NCBI RefSeq assembly: GCF_016908655.1
Contig: NZ_JAFBEI010000029.1
Location: forward strand, 1-32,540
Direction of reading: 5' to 3'
DNA from: Streptococcus saliviloxodontae
GTDB taxonomy: Bacteria > Bacillota > Bacilli > Lactobacillales > Streptococcaceae
DNA length: 32,540 nt
Part shown: piece after piece, positions 1-9,671 of the stretch
How the letters are laid out: each line of letters begins with the position of its first letter
Numbering within the stretch: position 1 is the first letter of the stretch
Position numbers and translations under genes: made by a program
The notes under the pieces: generated by a model
The model's input: the letters and a program-made list of their open reading frames with translations, nothing else
What the model was told of the DNA's origin: nothing
Database searches by the model: none

Positions 1-212
1 TTATCCTTTGACAAATATCTAAGCCGACTACTTTAGGTCAAAAAAGGTTCTGTCGTTCAGAAAATGAAATGGAGTATCTCATGCGTTTGTCGTGCTTTTT
101 TGGTGACTGATTTTAAGTCGCCTTTAGGATATGCTATAATAAAACTAATCATGTATTGATATAAAAGTGATTACTACAGATGAAAGTGAAAAAAGATTAG
201 AAAGAATAATTT
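1..212 (+). promoter_or_regulatory. Upstream region and promoter of trmK
   Basis: No complete gene lies here. A TATAAT hexamer sits at 135-140 and is probably the -10 element for the trmK transcript; no good -35 is visible 16-18 bases upstream. A 7-bp hairpin (GGTGACT at 102-108 with AGTCGCC at 116-122, one wobble) lies just before it, but has no U-tract behind it. An open frame from base 1 to the TAG at 34-36 could be the last codons of a preceding gene, but eleven codons are too few to identify one. Confidence 0.4.
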
Positions 213-899
213 ATGGAAACATTATTATCACAGCGTTTGCGCTTAGTCGCCTCTTTTGTACCTCAAGGTGCTAAGTTATTGGATGTTGGTTCAGATCATG
301 CCTATCTCCCTATCGCTTTATTGAAAGACCAACATATCAGCGCAGCGATTGCTGGTGAAGTGGTGAAGGGACCATTTGAATCAGCTCTAAAAAATGTGTC
401 AGAATCGGGATTTGATCATCTTATCGACGTTCGTTTGGCAAATGGGTTGGCAGCTTTTGAACCAGCTGATCAGGTGACGGCTATCACTATTTGTGGCATG
501 GGAGGACGATTGATTGCTGACATTTTAGAGGCAGGAAAAGAAAAATTAGCCTCTGTTGAGCGTTTGATTTTACAACCCAACAATCGTGAAGATGATTTAA
601 GGCATTGGTTGGTTGCTAATGGTTTTAAACTAGTCGCTGAAGCCATCATGACAGAAAATGGCAAGATTTATGAAGTTCTTGTGGCTGAGTCAGGACAGAT
701 GACTCTTACTGCTGATCAAGAACGATTTGGTCCCTATCTTTTAGAGGAAACTTCAGCTATTTTTCGCTTAAAATGGGAAAGAGAGTGGAACAAGCTTGAC
801 ATTGCTTTGGCACAGGTGCCTTTGTCAAATGAGGAGAGTCGCTCTGCCTTGTTACAAAAAATGGCAAAAATTAAGGAGGTTTTAGGTCATGAAAGTTAG
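213..899 (+). CDS. trmK: tRNA (adenine(22)-N1)-methyltransferase TrmK
   Basis: Predicted cytoplasmic SAM-dependent enzyme that methylates N1 of A22 in the tRNA D-loop. The 228-residue product is close to the family length. The SAM-binding motif [10 protein letters not shown] covers residues 24-33, and a second conserved block, ICGMGG, ends near residue 98, followed by LQPN near 120-123 as in the TrmK/YqfN family. A basic, helical C-terminal part follows. The start at 213 has only a weak AGAAAGAA Shine-Dalgarno but gives the family N-terminus directly before the Rossmann fold. The stop overlaps the next gene by 11 bases, and trmK plus a Nif3-like gene is a conserved Firmicutes pair, so co-transcription is very likely. 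The family assignment is by motif recognition. Confidence 0.93.
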   Translation: METLLSQRLRLVASFVPQGAKLLDVGSDHAYLPIALLKDQHISAAIAGEVVKGPFESALKNVSESGFDHLIDVRLANGLAAFEPADQVTAITICGMGGRLIADILEAGKEKLASVERLILQPNNREDDLRHWLVANGFKLVAEAIMTENGKIYEVLVAESGQMTLTADQERFGPYLLEETSAIFRLKWEREWNKLDIALAQVPLSNEESRSALLQKMAKIKEVLGHES

Positions 900-1677
900 A
901 CAAATCATTGAACGTTACGAGTCTTTTTGTCCACAAGAGCTCTCTATGGAGGGAGATATTTCAGGATTGCAACTCGGTCATTTGGATCAGGACGTCAGTC
1001 GTGTCATGATTACTTTGGATGTTCGAGAAGCAACCGTTGCTGAAGCTATAGACAAGCAAATTGATCTTATCATTGTTAAGCATGCCCCGATTTTCCGTCC
1101 TTTGAAAAATCTAGTCTCTACTCCTCAAAACGATATTCTCCTAAACTTAGTTAAACATGGAATTGCTGTTTATGTTAGCCATACTAATATTGACGTTGTT
1201 GAAGGAGGTTTAAATGATTGGTTCTGTGATTTGTTAGGAATCAACGAGGTGACTTACCTATCACAAACACATGAAGGACATGGTATTGGACGTATTGGTC
1301 GTATCCAAAAACAGTCTTTTGAACGTTTAGCGCTCACGGTTAAGGATGTCTTTGGGTTAGATGCCGTGCGTTTGGTACGCTACAATCAGGATAATCCTAT
1401 CGTTGATCGTGTTGCAATCTGTGGTGGCTCTGGACAAGGTTTTTACCAAGATGCGATTGCAAAGGGGGCTCAGGTGCTGATAACTGGTGATATTTATTAC
1501 CATACAGGACAAGATATGCTAACCAATGGCTTGCTAGCTATTGATCCAGGACACTACATTGAAGAGTTGTTTTCAAAAAAATTATATGATCTCTTTGAGA
1601 TTTGGAAGACCGAGGACGAATGGGATGTGAGCTTTTTTGTCAGTCAGTCTTCAACCAATCCTTTTTCGCATCTTTAA
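889..1677 (+). CDS. Nif3-like dinuclear metal center protein (YqfO family)
   Basis: Member of the Nif3/YqfO family (often labelled GTP cyclohydrolase 1 type 2), cytoplasmic proteins that bind two metal ions; the physiological reaction is unsettled. The 262-residue length matches the short form without the internal PII-like insertion of longer Bacillus homologues. Candidate metal ligands are H65 in VKHAPIF, H97 and D101 in VSHTNID, and H221 with E224/E225 in the C-terminal GHYIEE. The ATG at 889 lies inside the end of trmK and has a strong AAGGAGG Shine-Dalgarno within the trmK coding region, so translation is coupled. Many homologues carry two adjacent His at the first site (HHP); here it reads KHAP. 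Family assignment is firm; exact function is not. Confidence 0.9.
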   Translation: MKVRQIIERYESFCPQELSMEGDISGLQLGHLDQDVSRVMITLDVREATVAEAIDKQIDLIIVKHAPIFRPLKNLVSTPQNDILLNLVKHGIAVYVSHTNIDVVEGGLNDWFCDLLGINEVTYLSQTHEGHGIGRIGRIQKQSFERLALTVKDVFGLDAVRLVRYNQDNPIVDRVAICGGSGQGFYQDAIAKGAQVLITGDIYYHTGQDMLTNGLLAIDPGHYIEELFSKKLYDLFEIWKTEDEWDVSFFVSQSSTNPFSHL

Positions 1678-1696
1678 TACAGAAAGGTAACGATTC

Positions 1697-2518
1697 ATGT
1701 CTTGGATGTTAGCACAAAATCCTGTCTGGCTCGCTTTTTTAGCAGGTTTATTTACTTGGGCTTGTACAATTGTAGGGGCTGCTGTGGTTGTTTTTTTCAA
1801 AAGAGTCAATCGTAAACTCCTAGATACCATGATGGGATTTGCAGCAGGAGTGATGATTGCAGCATCATTTTGGTCTCTGCTAGCTCCAGCTATTAAATAC
1901 GCTGAGTCAGATTATGGTAGTTTAGCTTGGCTTCCTGTCGCTATTGGTTTTCTCATTGGTGGCTTTAGTTTGCGTTTGATAGACGCTCTAGTGCCTCATT
2001 TACATTTAGGGAAGAAGGAGTCCGAAGCTGAAGGACTGCACCCTAAACAATTATCTAAACCCATGCTCCTTTTTTTAGCCATAACGATTCATAATTTTCC
2101 TGAAGGTTTGGCGGTCGGAGTCACATTTGGAGCTTTGTCGGGCTTAGGTCACACGAGTCATGCAGCCCTAGTTGCAGCCATCGGTTTAGCTCTAGGCATC
2201 GGTCTGCAGAATATTCCAGAAGGTGCAGCACTTTCAATTCCTATACGAGCCGAAGGAAAATCACGTTGGGCATCTTTTCTTTGGGGAGCGATGTCAGCTA
2301 TTGTTGAGCCTATTGGAGCTGTGTTGGGAGCTGCTCTAGTGATGTGGGTTTTAGCTATTATCCCTTATGCTTTGGCATTTGCTGCGGGAGCGATGATTTT
2401 TGTTGTTGTCGAAGAATTAATTCCAGAATCGCAGACCAACGGTAACACAGACCTTGCGACCCTAGGTTTAATGGTTGGATTTGTCATGATGATGGTTTTA
2501 GATGTTGCTTTGGGTTAA
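1697..2518 (+). CDS. ZIP family metal transporter
   Basis: Integral membrane transporter of the ZIP family, expected to carry divalent metals (zinc, possibly iron or manganese) into the cytoplasm. The 273-residue protein has about eight hydrophobic segments. The two ZIP signature helices are visible: IHNFPEG around 131-137 and QNIPEG around 171-176, which supply the metal-site His, Asn, Pro and Glu residues. The loop between TM3 and TM4 contains PHLHLG (100-105), a short form of the usual His-rich loop. It starts 19 bases after the Nif3-like gene behind AGAAAGG, so it may share the trmK transcript. The metal cannot be inferred from sequence, and no metal-regulator box is obvious upstream. Confidence 0.9.
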   Translation: MSWMLAQNPVWLAFLAGLFTWACTIVGAAVVVFFKRVNRKLLDTMMGFAAGVMIAASFWSLLAPAIKYAESDYGSLAWLPVAIGFLIGGFSLRLIDALVPHLHLGKKESEAEGLHPKQLSKPMLLFLAITIHNFPEGLAVGVTFGALSGLGHTSHAALVAAIGLALGIGLQNIPEGAALSIPIRAEGKSRWASFLWGAMSAIVEPIGAVLGAALVMWVLAIIPYALAFAAGAMIFVVVEELIPESQTNGNTDLATLGLMVGFVMMMVLDVALG

Positions 2519-2527
2519 ATCGAAGTT

Positions 2528-2592
2528 AGAGGAGAGCTGGGTAAAATCGCTAAGACAAGGTCTTTGCATGACTTCCCTTGCTCTCCTCTTTG
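2528..2592 (+). terminator. Putative terminator after the ZIP gene
   Basis: AGAGGAGAGC (2528-2537) and GCTCTCCTCT (2580-2589) form a perfect 10-bp stem followed by TTTG. The 42-base loop holds a smaller hairpin (AAGAC/GTCTT at about 2552-2564). The loop is long for an intrinsic terminator, so this is moderately supported. Confidence 0.5.
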
Positions 2593-2738
2593 TCATTTGT
2601 ATCACTCTTTTTTGTAGAGAGAAGGTATGGATGTTTGTAGTCTATAAGTGTCATTGTTAGCAGCGAGCGGTTTTTGTGCCTTGTAAGGATAAGGCGTCGC
2701 TAGATAAAATGAACGGATATATTAAGAAAGGAATCAAG

Positions 2739-3839
2739 ATGAAAAAAGTAGCTATTATTGGAGCAGGTATTGTAGGGGCAACAGCCGCTTATTACCTCTC
2801 AAAAGATAAGACTGTTTCTGTAACTGTTTTTGATGAAGGAAAGGGACAAGCAACCAAGGCTGCTGCTGGTATTATAAGTCCCTGGTTTTCAAAAAGACGC
2901 CACAAGGCTTGGTATCGTATGGCTCGACTTGGAGCAGACTTTTACCCTAAGTTAGTCAAGGACTTGGCAGAGGATGGCTTTTCCAGTTCTTTTTACAAAC
3001 AGTCAGGCATCTATTTATTAAAAAAACGCGAAAGTCGATTGGAAGACTTATTTCAACTGGTGAAAGATAGACGTCAAGAATCTCCACTAATCGGAGAGGT
3101 TGCTTATGTCAATTTGACAGAAGCTCAAAAGTATTTTCCAGATTTAAAAGGATTTAACAAGGCAATTTATGCAAGTGGTGCAGCGCGTGTTGATGGTTCT
3201 GAACTTACGAAGACTCTTCTTGCGGGAGCAGGTTGCTCACCAATCACTAAAAAAGTAAGCCTTGAAATAAAGGAAAATACCTATCTGGTTGATGGGGATA
3301 GGTATGACGCAGTAATCCTTGCGACAGGTGCTTGGTTACCTGAGATTTTGGATCCGCTTGGCTATGAGGTGGATGTGAGACCTCAAAAAGGGCAGTTGCT
3401 GGATTATTATTTTGAGAATTTAGAGACAGATTCGTACCCTGTTTTAATGCCAGAAGGTGAGCTAGACGTGATTCCATTTGGAGGGGGCAAGGTCTCAGTC
3501 GGTGCAAGTCATGAAAATGACATGGGCTATGACCTCAGCGTTGATGATTCTATCTTAGAAGCATTAGAAAATGAAGCTAAAGCCTACTATCCAAATCTCT
3601 CTATGGCTGTAGATAAGCGTTATCGCATTGGTACGAGAGCTTATACTAGCGATTTTGCACCATTTTATGGTCAAGTTCCAGGACTGGAGGGAGTTTTTGC
3701 GGTAAGTGGTCTAGGCTCATCTGGTTTAACAACAGGCCCCTTGATTGCCCATGAGATTGCCTGTCTTCTTACGAATGGTCCAGCAATATTGGATTATTCA
3801 GACTATCCGATTGAGCGTTATATTATTAAAAAAGAGTGA
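2739..3839 (+). CDS. FAD-dependent oxidoreductase (DadA/glycine oxidase-like)
   Basis: Cytoplasmic flavoprotein of the D-amino acid oxidase/dehydrogenase superfamily. The N-terminus carries the dinucleotide-binding motif GAGIVGATAA (from residue 8), and the C-terminus has the usual GLGSSGLTTGPLIAHEI segment that closes the FAD site. A GQLLDYYF-type central block is also typical. I chose ATG 2739 (366 residues) rather than the in-frame ATG 63 bases upstream: it has an AAGAAAGGAA Shine-Dalgarno at the right distance and puts the Rossmann motif at the N-terminus as in the family. Substrate is unknown; D-amino acids, glycine or sarcosine-like amines are the usual ones. It appears monocistronic, between a hairpin at 2528-2592 and the dyad-rich region after 3848. 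Confidence 0.85.
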   Translation: MKKVAIIGAGIVGATAAYYLSKDKTVSVTVFDEGKGQATKAAAGIISPWFSKRRHKAWYRMARLGADFYPKLVKDLAEDGFSSSFYKQSGIYLLKKRESRLEDLFQLVKDRRQESPLIGEVAYVNLTEAQKYFPDLKGFNKAIYASGAARVDGSELTKTLLAGAGCSPITKKVSLEIKENTYLVDGDRYDAVILATGAWLPEILDPLGYEVDVRPQKGQLLDYYFENLETDSYPVLMPEGELDVIPFGGGKVSVGASHENDMGYDLSVDDSILEALENEAKAYYPNLSMAVDKRYRIGTRAYTSDFAPFYGQVPGLEGVFAVSGLGSSGLTTGPLIAHEIACLLTNGPAILDYSDYPIERYIIKKE

Positions 3840-3847
3840 CCTGAAAT

Positions 3848-3973
3848 CAACGTTACCAAATCTTATTTAACAACCGAATACAATTTTAGAAGTGACTGTT
3901 ATAGACGTGTTAAATAAACGTTGTAATTGTATTAGATAAGTGTTACAATTGTTTTATTAGAATAAAGTAACAC
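3848..3973. promoter_or_regulatory. Dyad-rich intergenic region before the secreted esterase
   Basis: Several inverted repeats are nested here. CAACGTT (3848-3854) pairs with AACGTTG (3917-3923), and ATTTAAC (3865-3871) with GTTAAAT (3909-3915). An overlapping alternative is AATACAATT (3877-3885) with AATTGTATT (3925-3933). Nearer the gene, GTGTTAC (3940-3946) pairs with GTAACAC (3967-3973). These could be operator sites or a structured leader; no confident -35/-10 pair was found. Confidence 0.4.
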
Positions 3974-4001
3974 AAACTTTAGAATTGAGAGGTTTTTAAA
4001 A

Positions 4002-5372
4002 ATGCGTCGGTTTGTTATCCTAATGCTATCCTTTGTCACCTTACTTTTTGTCAGTGGCTCCGCTCTGGCAGAAGTAACGACACCTGTTAATGTCGAAAAG
4101 ACGTCTATCGTAGTAGATAGTTACGAGTTTGGTCCAGCAGTCTCCAAGGTCATCTTGAAGTTTGATCACAAAGTAACGCCTGCCGTTGTCCATCAAGCAA
4201 CTCAGGTAACGACAGCAGGTGTGGCACGTCAAGTGACCAATTCCTATGTTTCTGATGATACAGGACATGTTATTTATTTTGATAGTAGTCAGTATGTGAC
4301 CTTAGAATTAAATGTTAACTACAATGCGAGTGATTCTTCTCAGAATGCTTCTCCATTGATATTTGATTTGTCAACTTGGCGAAATACATGGGTTAATTCT
4401 TATCAGGTTGATATGACAGACTTGTCAGTAGTGGCGGATGGAGATACAAGTTCTCAGGTGGTCAGTTCGAGCCAAGATGCGATGTCTAACCGACAATTAC
4501 CTGTGACCGATATTTTTTCTGAGCAAGGGAACCTATCAGGTATGAATTATGCTGCTTTCTCATCAAACAAGACCAGTCAAAAACGCCCCTTGATTGTTTG
4601 GCTTCACGGTATTGGAGAAGTAGGAACTGATATCACAATTCCTTTGACTTCAAACAAAGTAGAAGCCTTAACAAGCGACCAAATCCAAAATCATTTTACA
4701 GATCGCTCAGGAAATATCACAGGAAGTAATGTTCTTGTTGTTCAAAGTCCAACAGCATGGTCAGATACAGCGGGATTGAAGGCAGTTATTGATAACTATG
4801 TTGCTCAGCACAGTGAAGTAGATCCTAGTCGTATCTACTTGACAGGAGCTTCTAATGGTGGCGGTATGGTTCTGAACATGGGGATCACTTACCCTAACTA
4901 TTTTGCAGCTTTAGTGCCAATTTCAGCACCATATAGTTACCAGTCCTCTCCGATTAACGGTGAAGAGAATTATACCTTGGATGAAGCGACTAAAAATGCT
5001 TTGACGAATGAACCGATGTGGTTGGTTCATAGTAGAGCGGATTCTACTGTGTTAGTAGATAGCAGTGTGCTGCCTTTTTATAAAGCCCTCTTACAAAGCG
5101 GTGCTACCAATAAATGGTTATCCTACTATGAATCAGTGGTTGGGACAGAAATGCCTGGAACAACTTATGACGGCCATTGGTCATGGGTTTATTTCTTCAA
5201 CGACCAAGTACGAGGTGTTCAAAACACTGAGAATGCCAAAACTTGGCAAGGTCTGTATGGCATGGTTGCAACAAACAGCACCCAAGGTGGTGACGCTCAG
5301 GCTACCGTTAATGGTCAGAGCTATCAAAGTGTATTTGATTGGTTGAATGCTCAAAATTTAGGGAATAAATAA
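4002..5372 (+). CDS. Secreted alpha/beta-hydrolase esterase/peptidase
   Basis: Probable exported serine hydrolase. Residues 1-23 form a typical signal peptide (basic MRR, hydrophobic core, SALA cleavage motif). Residues about 25-165 look like a beta-rich N-terminal domain of the kind found before esterases of this family, and the rest is an alpha/beta-hydrolase domain. Visible catalytic elements are LHGIG (201-205, oxyanion region), GASNG (282-286, nucleophile S284), D347 in HSRAD and H392 in YDGHWSW. The length is 456 residues. There is no LPXTG or lipobox, so the enzyme is probably released or only loosely held. AGAGG lies before ATG 4002. It stands alone between a dyad-rich region and a terminator-like hairpin. 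Substrate is unknown; short-chain esters or peptides are plausible. Confidence 0.82.
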   Translation: MRRFVILMLSFVTLLFVSGSALAEVTTPVNVEKTSIVVDSYEFGPAVSKVILKFDHKVTPAVVHQATQVTTAGVARQVTNSYVSDDTGHVIYFDSSQYVTLELNVNYNASDSSQNASPLIFDLSTWRNTWVNSYQVDMTDLSVVADGDTSSQVVSSSQDAMSNRQLPVTDIFSEQGNLSGMNYAAFSSNKTSQKRPLIVWLHGIGEVGTDITIPLTSNKVEALTSDQIQNHFTDRSGNITGSNVLVVQSPTAWSDTAGLKAVIDNYVAQHSEVDPSRIYLTGASNGGGMVLNMGITYPNYFAALVPISAPYSYQSSPINGEENYTLDEATKNALTNEPMWLVHSRADSTVLVDSSVLPFYKALLQSGATNKWLSYYESVVGTEMPGTTYDGHWSWVYFFNDQVRGVQNTENAKTWQGLYGMVATNSTQGGDAQATVNGQSYQSVFDWLNAQNLGNK

Positions 5373-5421
5373 GTTTATTCACCATCACTAAATGTTACTT
5401 GTGAGATCAATTGTTTGAGAG

Positions 5422-5451
5422 AAAAACCTCTTTGGCAGTTGGTCTTTTTTT
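5422..5451 (+). terminator. Probable terminator after the secreted esterase
   Basis: AAAAACC (5422-5428) can pair imperfectly with GGTCTTTTT (5441 onward), ending in a run of seven T. The stem is weak but the U-tract is good. The rest of 5373-5561 shows no gene. Confidence 0.45.
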
Positions 5452-5561
5452 AATAAAAACACAAGTAAATAATTTGTATAAAAGAGAAAATGAGATTGAG
5501 ATAAGATAATTCAAATAAAGGTCAAATAGAGGGAATGCCACTGCTGACAGGCTTTTTCCTA

Positions 5562-5590
5562 GTGACAAGGTTTTCAAAAAATGGTAAAAT
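5562..5590 (+). promoter_or_regulatory. Promoter of the rmlACB operon
   Basis: GTGACA (5562-5567), a 17-base spacer and TAAAAT (5585-5590) form a good sigma-A promoter. The start site would be about 25 bases before the GAGGAGA ribosome-binding site of rmlA. Confidence 0.65.
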
Positions 5591-5623
5591 ACTAATGATT
5601 AAATTTATAGAGGAGACCCTACT

Positions 5624-6493
5624 ATGAAAGGTATTATTCTAGCAGGTGGATCAGGTACACGTTTGTATCCATTAACACGTGCAGCATCAAAACAGTTGAT
5701 GCCAATTTATGATAAACCAATGATTTATTATCCCCTATCAACCTTGATGTTGGCAGGTATTAAAGACATTTTGATCATCTCTACACCACAGGACCTTCCT
5801 CGTTTTGAGGACCTTCTAGGTGATGGCTCTGAATTTGGTATTTCATTGTCATATGCGGAGCAGCCAAGTCCAGACGGATTGGCTCAAGCCTTTATCATTG
5901 GTGAGGAATTTATCGGTGATGATAGTGTTGCTCTTATTTTGGGAGATAACATCTATCATGGAGCAGGTCTTTCAGCAATGCTACAACGTGCTGAAGGAAA
6001 AGAAAAAGGAGCAACGGTTTTCGGTTATCAAGTTAAAGACCCAGAACGTTTTGGTGTTGTTGAGTTTGACGAAGACATGAACGCTATCTCTATCGAAGAA
6101 AAACCAGAACAGCCAAAATCAAATTATGCTGTAACAGGTCTTTATTTCTACGACAACGACGTGGTTGAGATTGCTAAAAACATCAAGCCATCACCTCGTG
6201 GTGAGCTTGAAATCACTGATGTCAACAAAGCTTATCTTGAGCGTGGTGACTTGTCTGTCGAGCTGATGGGACGTGGCTTTGCATGGCTTGATACAGGGAC
6301 GCATGAAAGCCTTCTTGAGGCTGCTCAGTATATTGAGACCGTGCAACGTTTGCAAAACGTACAAGTGGCTAACCTTGAGGAAATTGCTTACCGCATGGGT
6401 TACATCACTCGCGAACAAGTGCTTGAATTGGCACAACCTCTTAAGAAAAATGAATACGGACAATATTTGCTCCGTTTGATTGGAGAAGCTTAA
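5624..6493 (+). CDS. rfbA: Glucose-1-phosphate thymidylyltransferase
   Basis: First step of dTDP-sugar synthesis in the cytoplasm: glucose-1-phosphate plus dTTP gives dTDP-glucose. The 289-residue length is that of RmlA. The nucleotide-binding signature [13 protein letters not shown] covers residues 6-18, followed by [17 protein letters not shown], and the metal/sugar region LGDNIYHG is present. The ATG at 5624 is preceded by GAGGAGA. Its stop overlaps the next start by one base (TAATG), giving rmlA-rmlC-rmlB as in other streptococci. The products feed dTDP-rhamnose synthesis for rhamnose-rich cell-wall polysaccharide. The final reductase, rmlD, is not in the window and must lie elsewhere. 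Confidence 0.97.
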   Translation: MKGIILAGGSGTRLYPLTRAASKQLMPIYDKPMIYYPLSTLMLAGIKDILIISTPQDLPRFEDLLGDGSEFGISLSYAEQPSPDGLAQAFIIGEEFIGDDSVALILGDNIYHGAGLSAMLQRAEGKEKGATVFGYQVKDPERFGVVEFDEDMNAISIEEKPEQPKSNYAVTGLYFYDNDVVEIAKNIKPSPRGELEITDVNKAYLERGDLSVELMGRGFAWLDTGTHESLLEAAQYIETVQRLQNVQVANLEEIAYRMGYITREQVLELAQPLKKNEYGQYLLRLIGEA

Positions 6494-7086
6494 TGACTGA
6501 AAACTTTTTTGGTAAAGAATTGGCAGCTCGTCCGATTGATGCCATCCCAGGCATGATTGAATTTGATATCCCAGTTCATGGAGACAACCGTGGTTGGTTT
6601 AAAGAGAACTTCCAAAAAGAAAAAATGGTGCCACTTGGTTTCCCAGAAAGTTTCTTTGCGGAAGGAAAATTGCAAAACAATGTGTCTTTCTCACGTAAGA
6701 ATGTCCTTCGTGGACTTCATGCTGAACCTTGGGACAAATACATTTCAGTAGCAGATGAAGGTAAGGTGCTTGGTTCTTGGGTTGACCTTCGTGAAGGTGC
6801 CACTTTTGGTAACGTTTATCAAACGGTTATTGATGCGTCAAAAGGTATCTTTGTCCCTCGTGGGGTTGCCAATGGTTTCCAAGTTTTATCTGATAAGGTT
6901 TCATACAGCTACTTGGTAAACGATTACTGGGCACTTGAGCTCAAACCTAAGTATGCCTTTGTTAACTATGCTGATCCAACACTTGGTATCAAATGGGAGA
7001 ACTTAGAAGAAGCAGAAGTTTCTGAAGCAGATAAAAACCATCCTCTTCTCAAAGATGTCAAACCTTTGAATAAAGAAGATTTGTAA
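6493..7086 (+). CDS. rfbC: dTDP-4-dehydrorhamnose 3,5-epimerase
   Basis: Epimerises dTDP-4-keto-6-deoxyglucose at C3 and C5, the third step of dTDP-L-rhamnose synthesis. The 197-residue protein shows the cupin-like RmlC pattern: RGLHAEPWDKYI around 73-84 with candidate catalytic H76, the VDLREGATFG block near 97-106, and GIFVPRGVANGFQVLSD near 118-134. It starts at ATG 6493 inside the rmlA stop codon, with GGAGAAG in the end of rmlA as ribosome-binding site, so the two are translationally coupled. Streptococcal RmlC proteins of this longer type are well known. Confidence 0.96.
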   Translation: MTENFFGKELAARPIDAIPGMIEFDIPVHGDNRGWFKENFQKEKMVPLGFPESFFAEGKLQNNVSFSRKNVLRGLHAEPWDKYISVADEGKVLGSWVDLREGATFGNVYQTVIDASKGIFVPRGVANGFQVLSDKVSYSYLVNDYWALELKPKYAFVNYADPTLGIKWENLEEAEVSEADKNHPLLKDVKPLNKEDL

Positions 7087-8153
<1,067 letters not shown>

Positions 8154-8154
<1 letters not shown>

Positions 8155-8193
8155 AGCAAATAAACCCTTGATATATCAAGGGTTTATTTGCTT
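8154..8193. terminator. Perfect 40-nt palindromic terminator after rfbB
   Basis: AAGCAAATAAACCCTTGATA (8154-8173) is followed at once by its exact reverse complement (8174-8193). The right arm ends in TTTATTTGCTT, so the RNA hairpin has a U-rich 3' side, and by symmetry it would act in both directions. Its first base is the last base of the rfbB stop codon. The remaining stretch to 8282 shows no gene. Confidence 0.85.
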
Positions 8194-8282
8194 GTAAAAG
8201 GGGAGAGGTGTGGCTATATTAAGGTTTACCGATTGACTAGATAGAACGTAACAAACTGAGTTTGCTTTAGGGAGAGTAGTTT

Positions 8283-8310
8283 AAAAGGCTGGAATTTTAT
8301 CATTCCTGCC
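8283..8310 (-). terminator. Terminator of the 63-aa gene
   Basis: On the minus strand, GGCAGGAAT and ATTCCAGCC (plus-strand 8287-8310) form a stem with one A/A mismatch, followed by TTTT (plus-strand AAAA at 8283-8286). It lies just after the stop of the minus-strand small gene. Confidence 0.75.
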
Positions 8311-8321
8311 CTTGTAGCTAT

Positions 8322-8513
8322 TTATTTACCAAAAAGTCCTTTGATTTTGTTAAGTGCGCCATCCAGACCACCAGCTCCGTCAATGAGTGCTTTTGCTTGG
8401 TCAAAATACTCACCTAATTGGTCTTTGTTTTCGTTGATGAAATCTTGTGCTGCTGAGAAATCTTTTTTCTCAATCAATTCTTTAACTTGGTTAAATAGTT
8501 CTTGTGGATTCAT
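8322..8513 (-). CDS. Small conserved-looking protein of unknown function (63 aa)
   Basis: I do not recognise a named family. The 63-residue protein is amphipathic and helical in appearance: an acidic/lysine-rich N-terminal part beginning MNPQELFNQVKELI, then a Gly-rich break (DGAGG, about 46-50), then a basic tail ending KIKGLFGK. It has no signal peptide, membrane segment or cysteines, so it is probably cytoplasmic. It is likely a real gene: it has an AGAGAGG Shine-Dalgarno seven bases before its ATG, a promoter-like pair upstream (plus-strand 8541-8568) and its own terminator. It lies 40 bases downstream of the lactonase gene on the same strand, so read-through co-expression is possible. 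Confidence 0.72.
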   Translation of the reverse strand: MNPQELFNQVKELIEKKDFSAAQDFINENKDQLGEYFDQAKALIDGAGGLDGALNKIKGLFGK

Positions 8514-8540
8514 GATTTACCTCTCTTGATGTGATACCTT

Positions 8541-8568
8541 ATTAAAACATAGGTTAAGAAAAATCCAA
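8541..8568 (-). promoter_or_regulatory. Possible promoter of the 63-aa gene
   Basis: Read on the minus strand: TTGGAT (plus 8563-8568), 16 bases, TTTAAT (plus 8541-8546). The -35 overlaps the end of the lactonase gene. Confidence 0.42.
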
Positions 8569-9582
8569 AGTATTTTGCTCGAAGTCGACGAAGACAGATT
8601 CGGGAACAATGTGATCCTGCGATACTAGGGTGAGGTGACCAGTGTTTGTATCTCTCTTGAAGATGCTAATATTGTCCGAGTCTTGGTGACTGACAACGAG
8701 ATATTTGTCGTCAGGGCTGATGCAAAAGTCTCTAGGAGTGTATCCGTGGCTTGGATAGATACCGACCAATTCGATACTCCCCTCAAGTTCAATTTTGAAG
8801 CAAGTGATAGAATTATGCCCTCGATTGGAAACATAGAGAAATTGTTGATTTTGGCTTATCTTTAAGGCTGAGGCTGCGTTATGCTCTGTGAAGCTATCAG
8901 GTATAGTTGAGATAGTTTTATCGTATTCTAGATAACCAACACCATTATAGATGAGGACATCAACACTTGAATCCAGTTCGCAGACGAGATAGGCTAGTTT
9001 GTGACTTGGGTGAAAGAGGAGATGACGAGGCCCAGAGCCAGGTCTAGCCTGATAGTGTGTATTGAGTGATAATTGACCTTTACTGTCAATAAAGTAGGAT
9101 AATATCCTATCACTACCCAGATCACAGACAAAAAGATAGCGATCTGGGGATAAAAGGACGCAGTGAGGGTGAGATTTATCTTGATTAGGGTGTGGTCCGT
9201 TACCAGACAGATTCTCTGTCCAAGCTAGGCTAAGATGACCTTCTTGATTGACATGATAAACTTTAATTTGGCTCGTGTGGTAATTGGCTGTATAGATAAG
9301 CTGTCGTTGACTATCATAGGTGATATGACAGGGAGCAGGGCCTGTTTCGAGCTGCTGGCAAAGGAGTTCCCCGTTCAAATTGTAAGAACTAATCCCACCC
9401 ATATTCTCACGGTTGGAGATGGAGAAGATAAAGTTCTCAGACCAAGTCAGATAGGTTGGTGACCCTTCTTTGATGAAGAGTTTTGTATTCTCAATAGCGC
9501 CACTGTCTGATGAGAAGATGGCCTTATAAATCCCTTGGGAGATACGGCGAGTATAAGTTCCAAAATAAAGTGGTTGTTTCAT
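8554..9582 (-). CDS. Lactonase family protein (6-phosphogluconolactonase YbhE-type)
   Basis: Seven-bladed beta-propeller protein of the lactonase family that includes the E. coli 6-phosphogluconolactonase YbhE. The 342-residue length fits. The N-terminus YFGTYTRR and conserved blocks GPAPCHI, SHPHCV, GSGPRHLLFHP and CISPDDKYLVV are characteristic, and repeated SPD/NRG-type turns mark the blades. It is probably cytoplasmic, with no signal peptide. If it is a true lactonase it would act in the oxidative pentose-phosphate route, but many family members have unproven substrates. It starts at the minus-strand ATG at 9582 behind AGAGAG and is divergent from mutX. Confidence 0.83.
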   Translation of the reverse strand: MKQPLYFGTYTRRISQGIYKAIFSSDSGAIENTKLFIKEGSPTYLTWSENFIFSISNRENMGGISSYNLNGELLCQQLETGPAPCHITYDSQRQLIYTANYHTSQIKVYHVNQEGHLSLAWTENLSGNGPHPNQDKSHPHCVLLSPDRYLFVCDLGSDRILSYFIDSKGQLSLNTHYQARPGSGPRHLLFHPSHKLAYLVCELDSSVDVLIYNGVGYLEYDKTISTIPDSFTEHNAASALKISQNQQFLYVSNRGHNSITCFKIELEGSIELVGIYPSHGYTPRDFCISPDDKYLVVSHQDSDNISIFKRDTNTGHLTLVSQDHIVPESVFVDFEQNTLDFS

Positions 9583-9617
9583 GAAAAGCTCTCTTGTTTT
9601 TTGATAAGTTTTATAAA

Positions 9618-9645
9618 ATTATAGCATAATTTTTGTTATAATAAG
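9618..9645 (-). promoter_or_regulatory. Promoter of the lactonase gene
   Basis: Minus strand: TTATTA (plus 9640-9645), 16 bases, extended -10 TGCTATAAT (TATAAT is plus 9618-9623). The opposite strand holds TATAAT at 9637-9642, probably the -10 of mutX, so the divergent promoters overlap. Confidence 0.5.
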
Positions 9646-9671
9646 AGCAATAAAGAGAAAGTAGGAGACCT

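Noticed and set aside
5820..6080. Plus-strand open frames inside rfbA, rfbC and rfbB in other frames
   Set aside because: They lie wholly inside clear housekeeping genes and their products look like frame-shifted noise.
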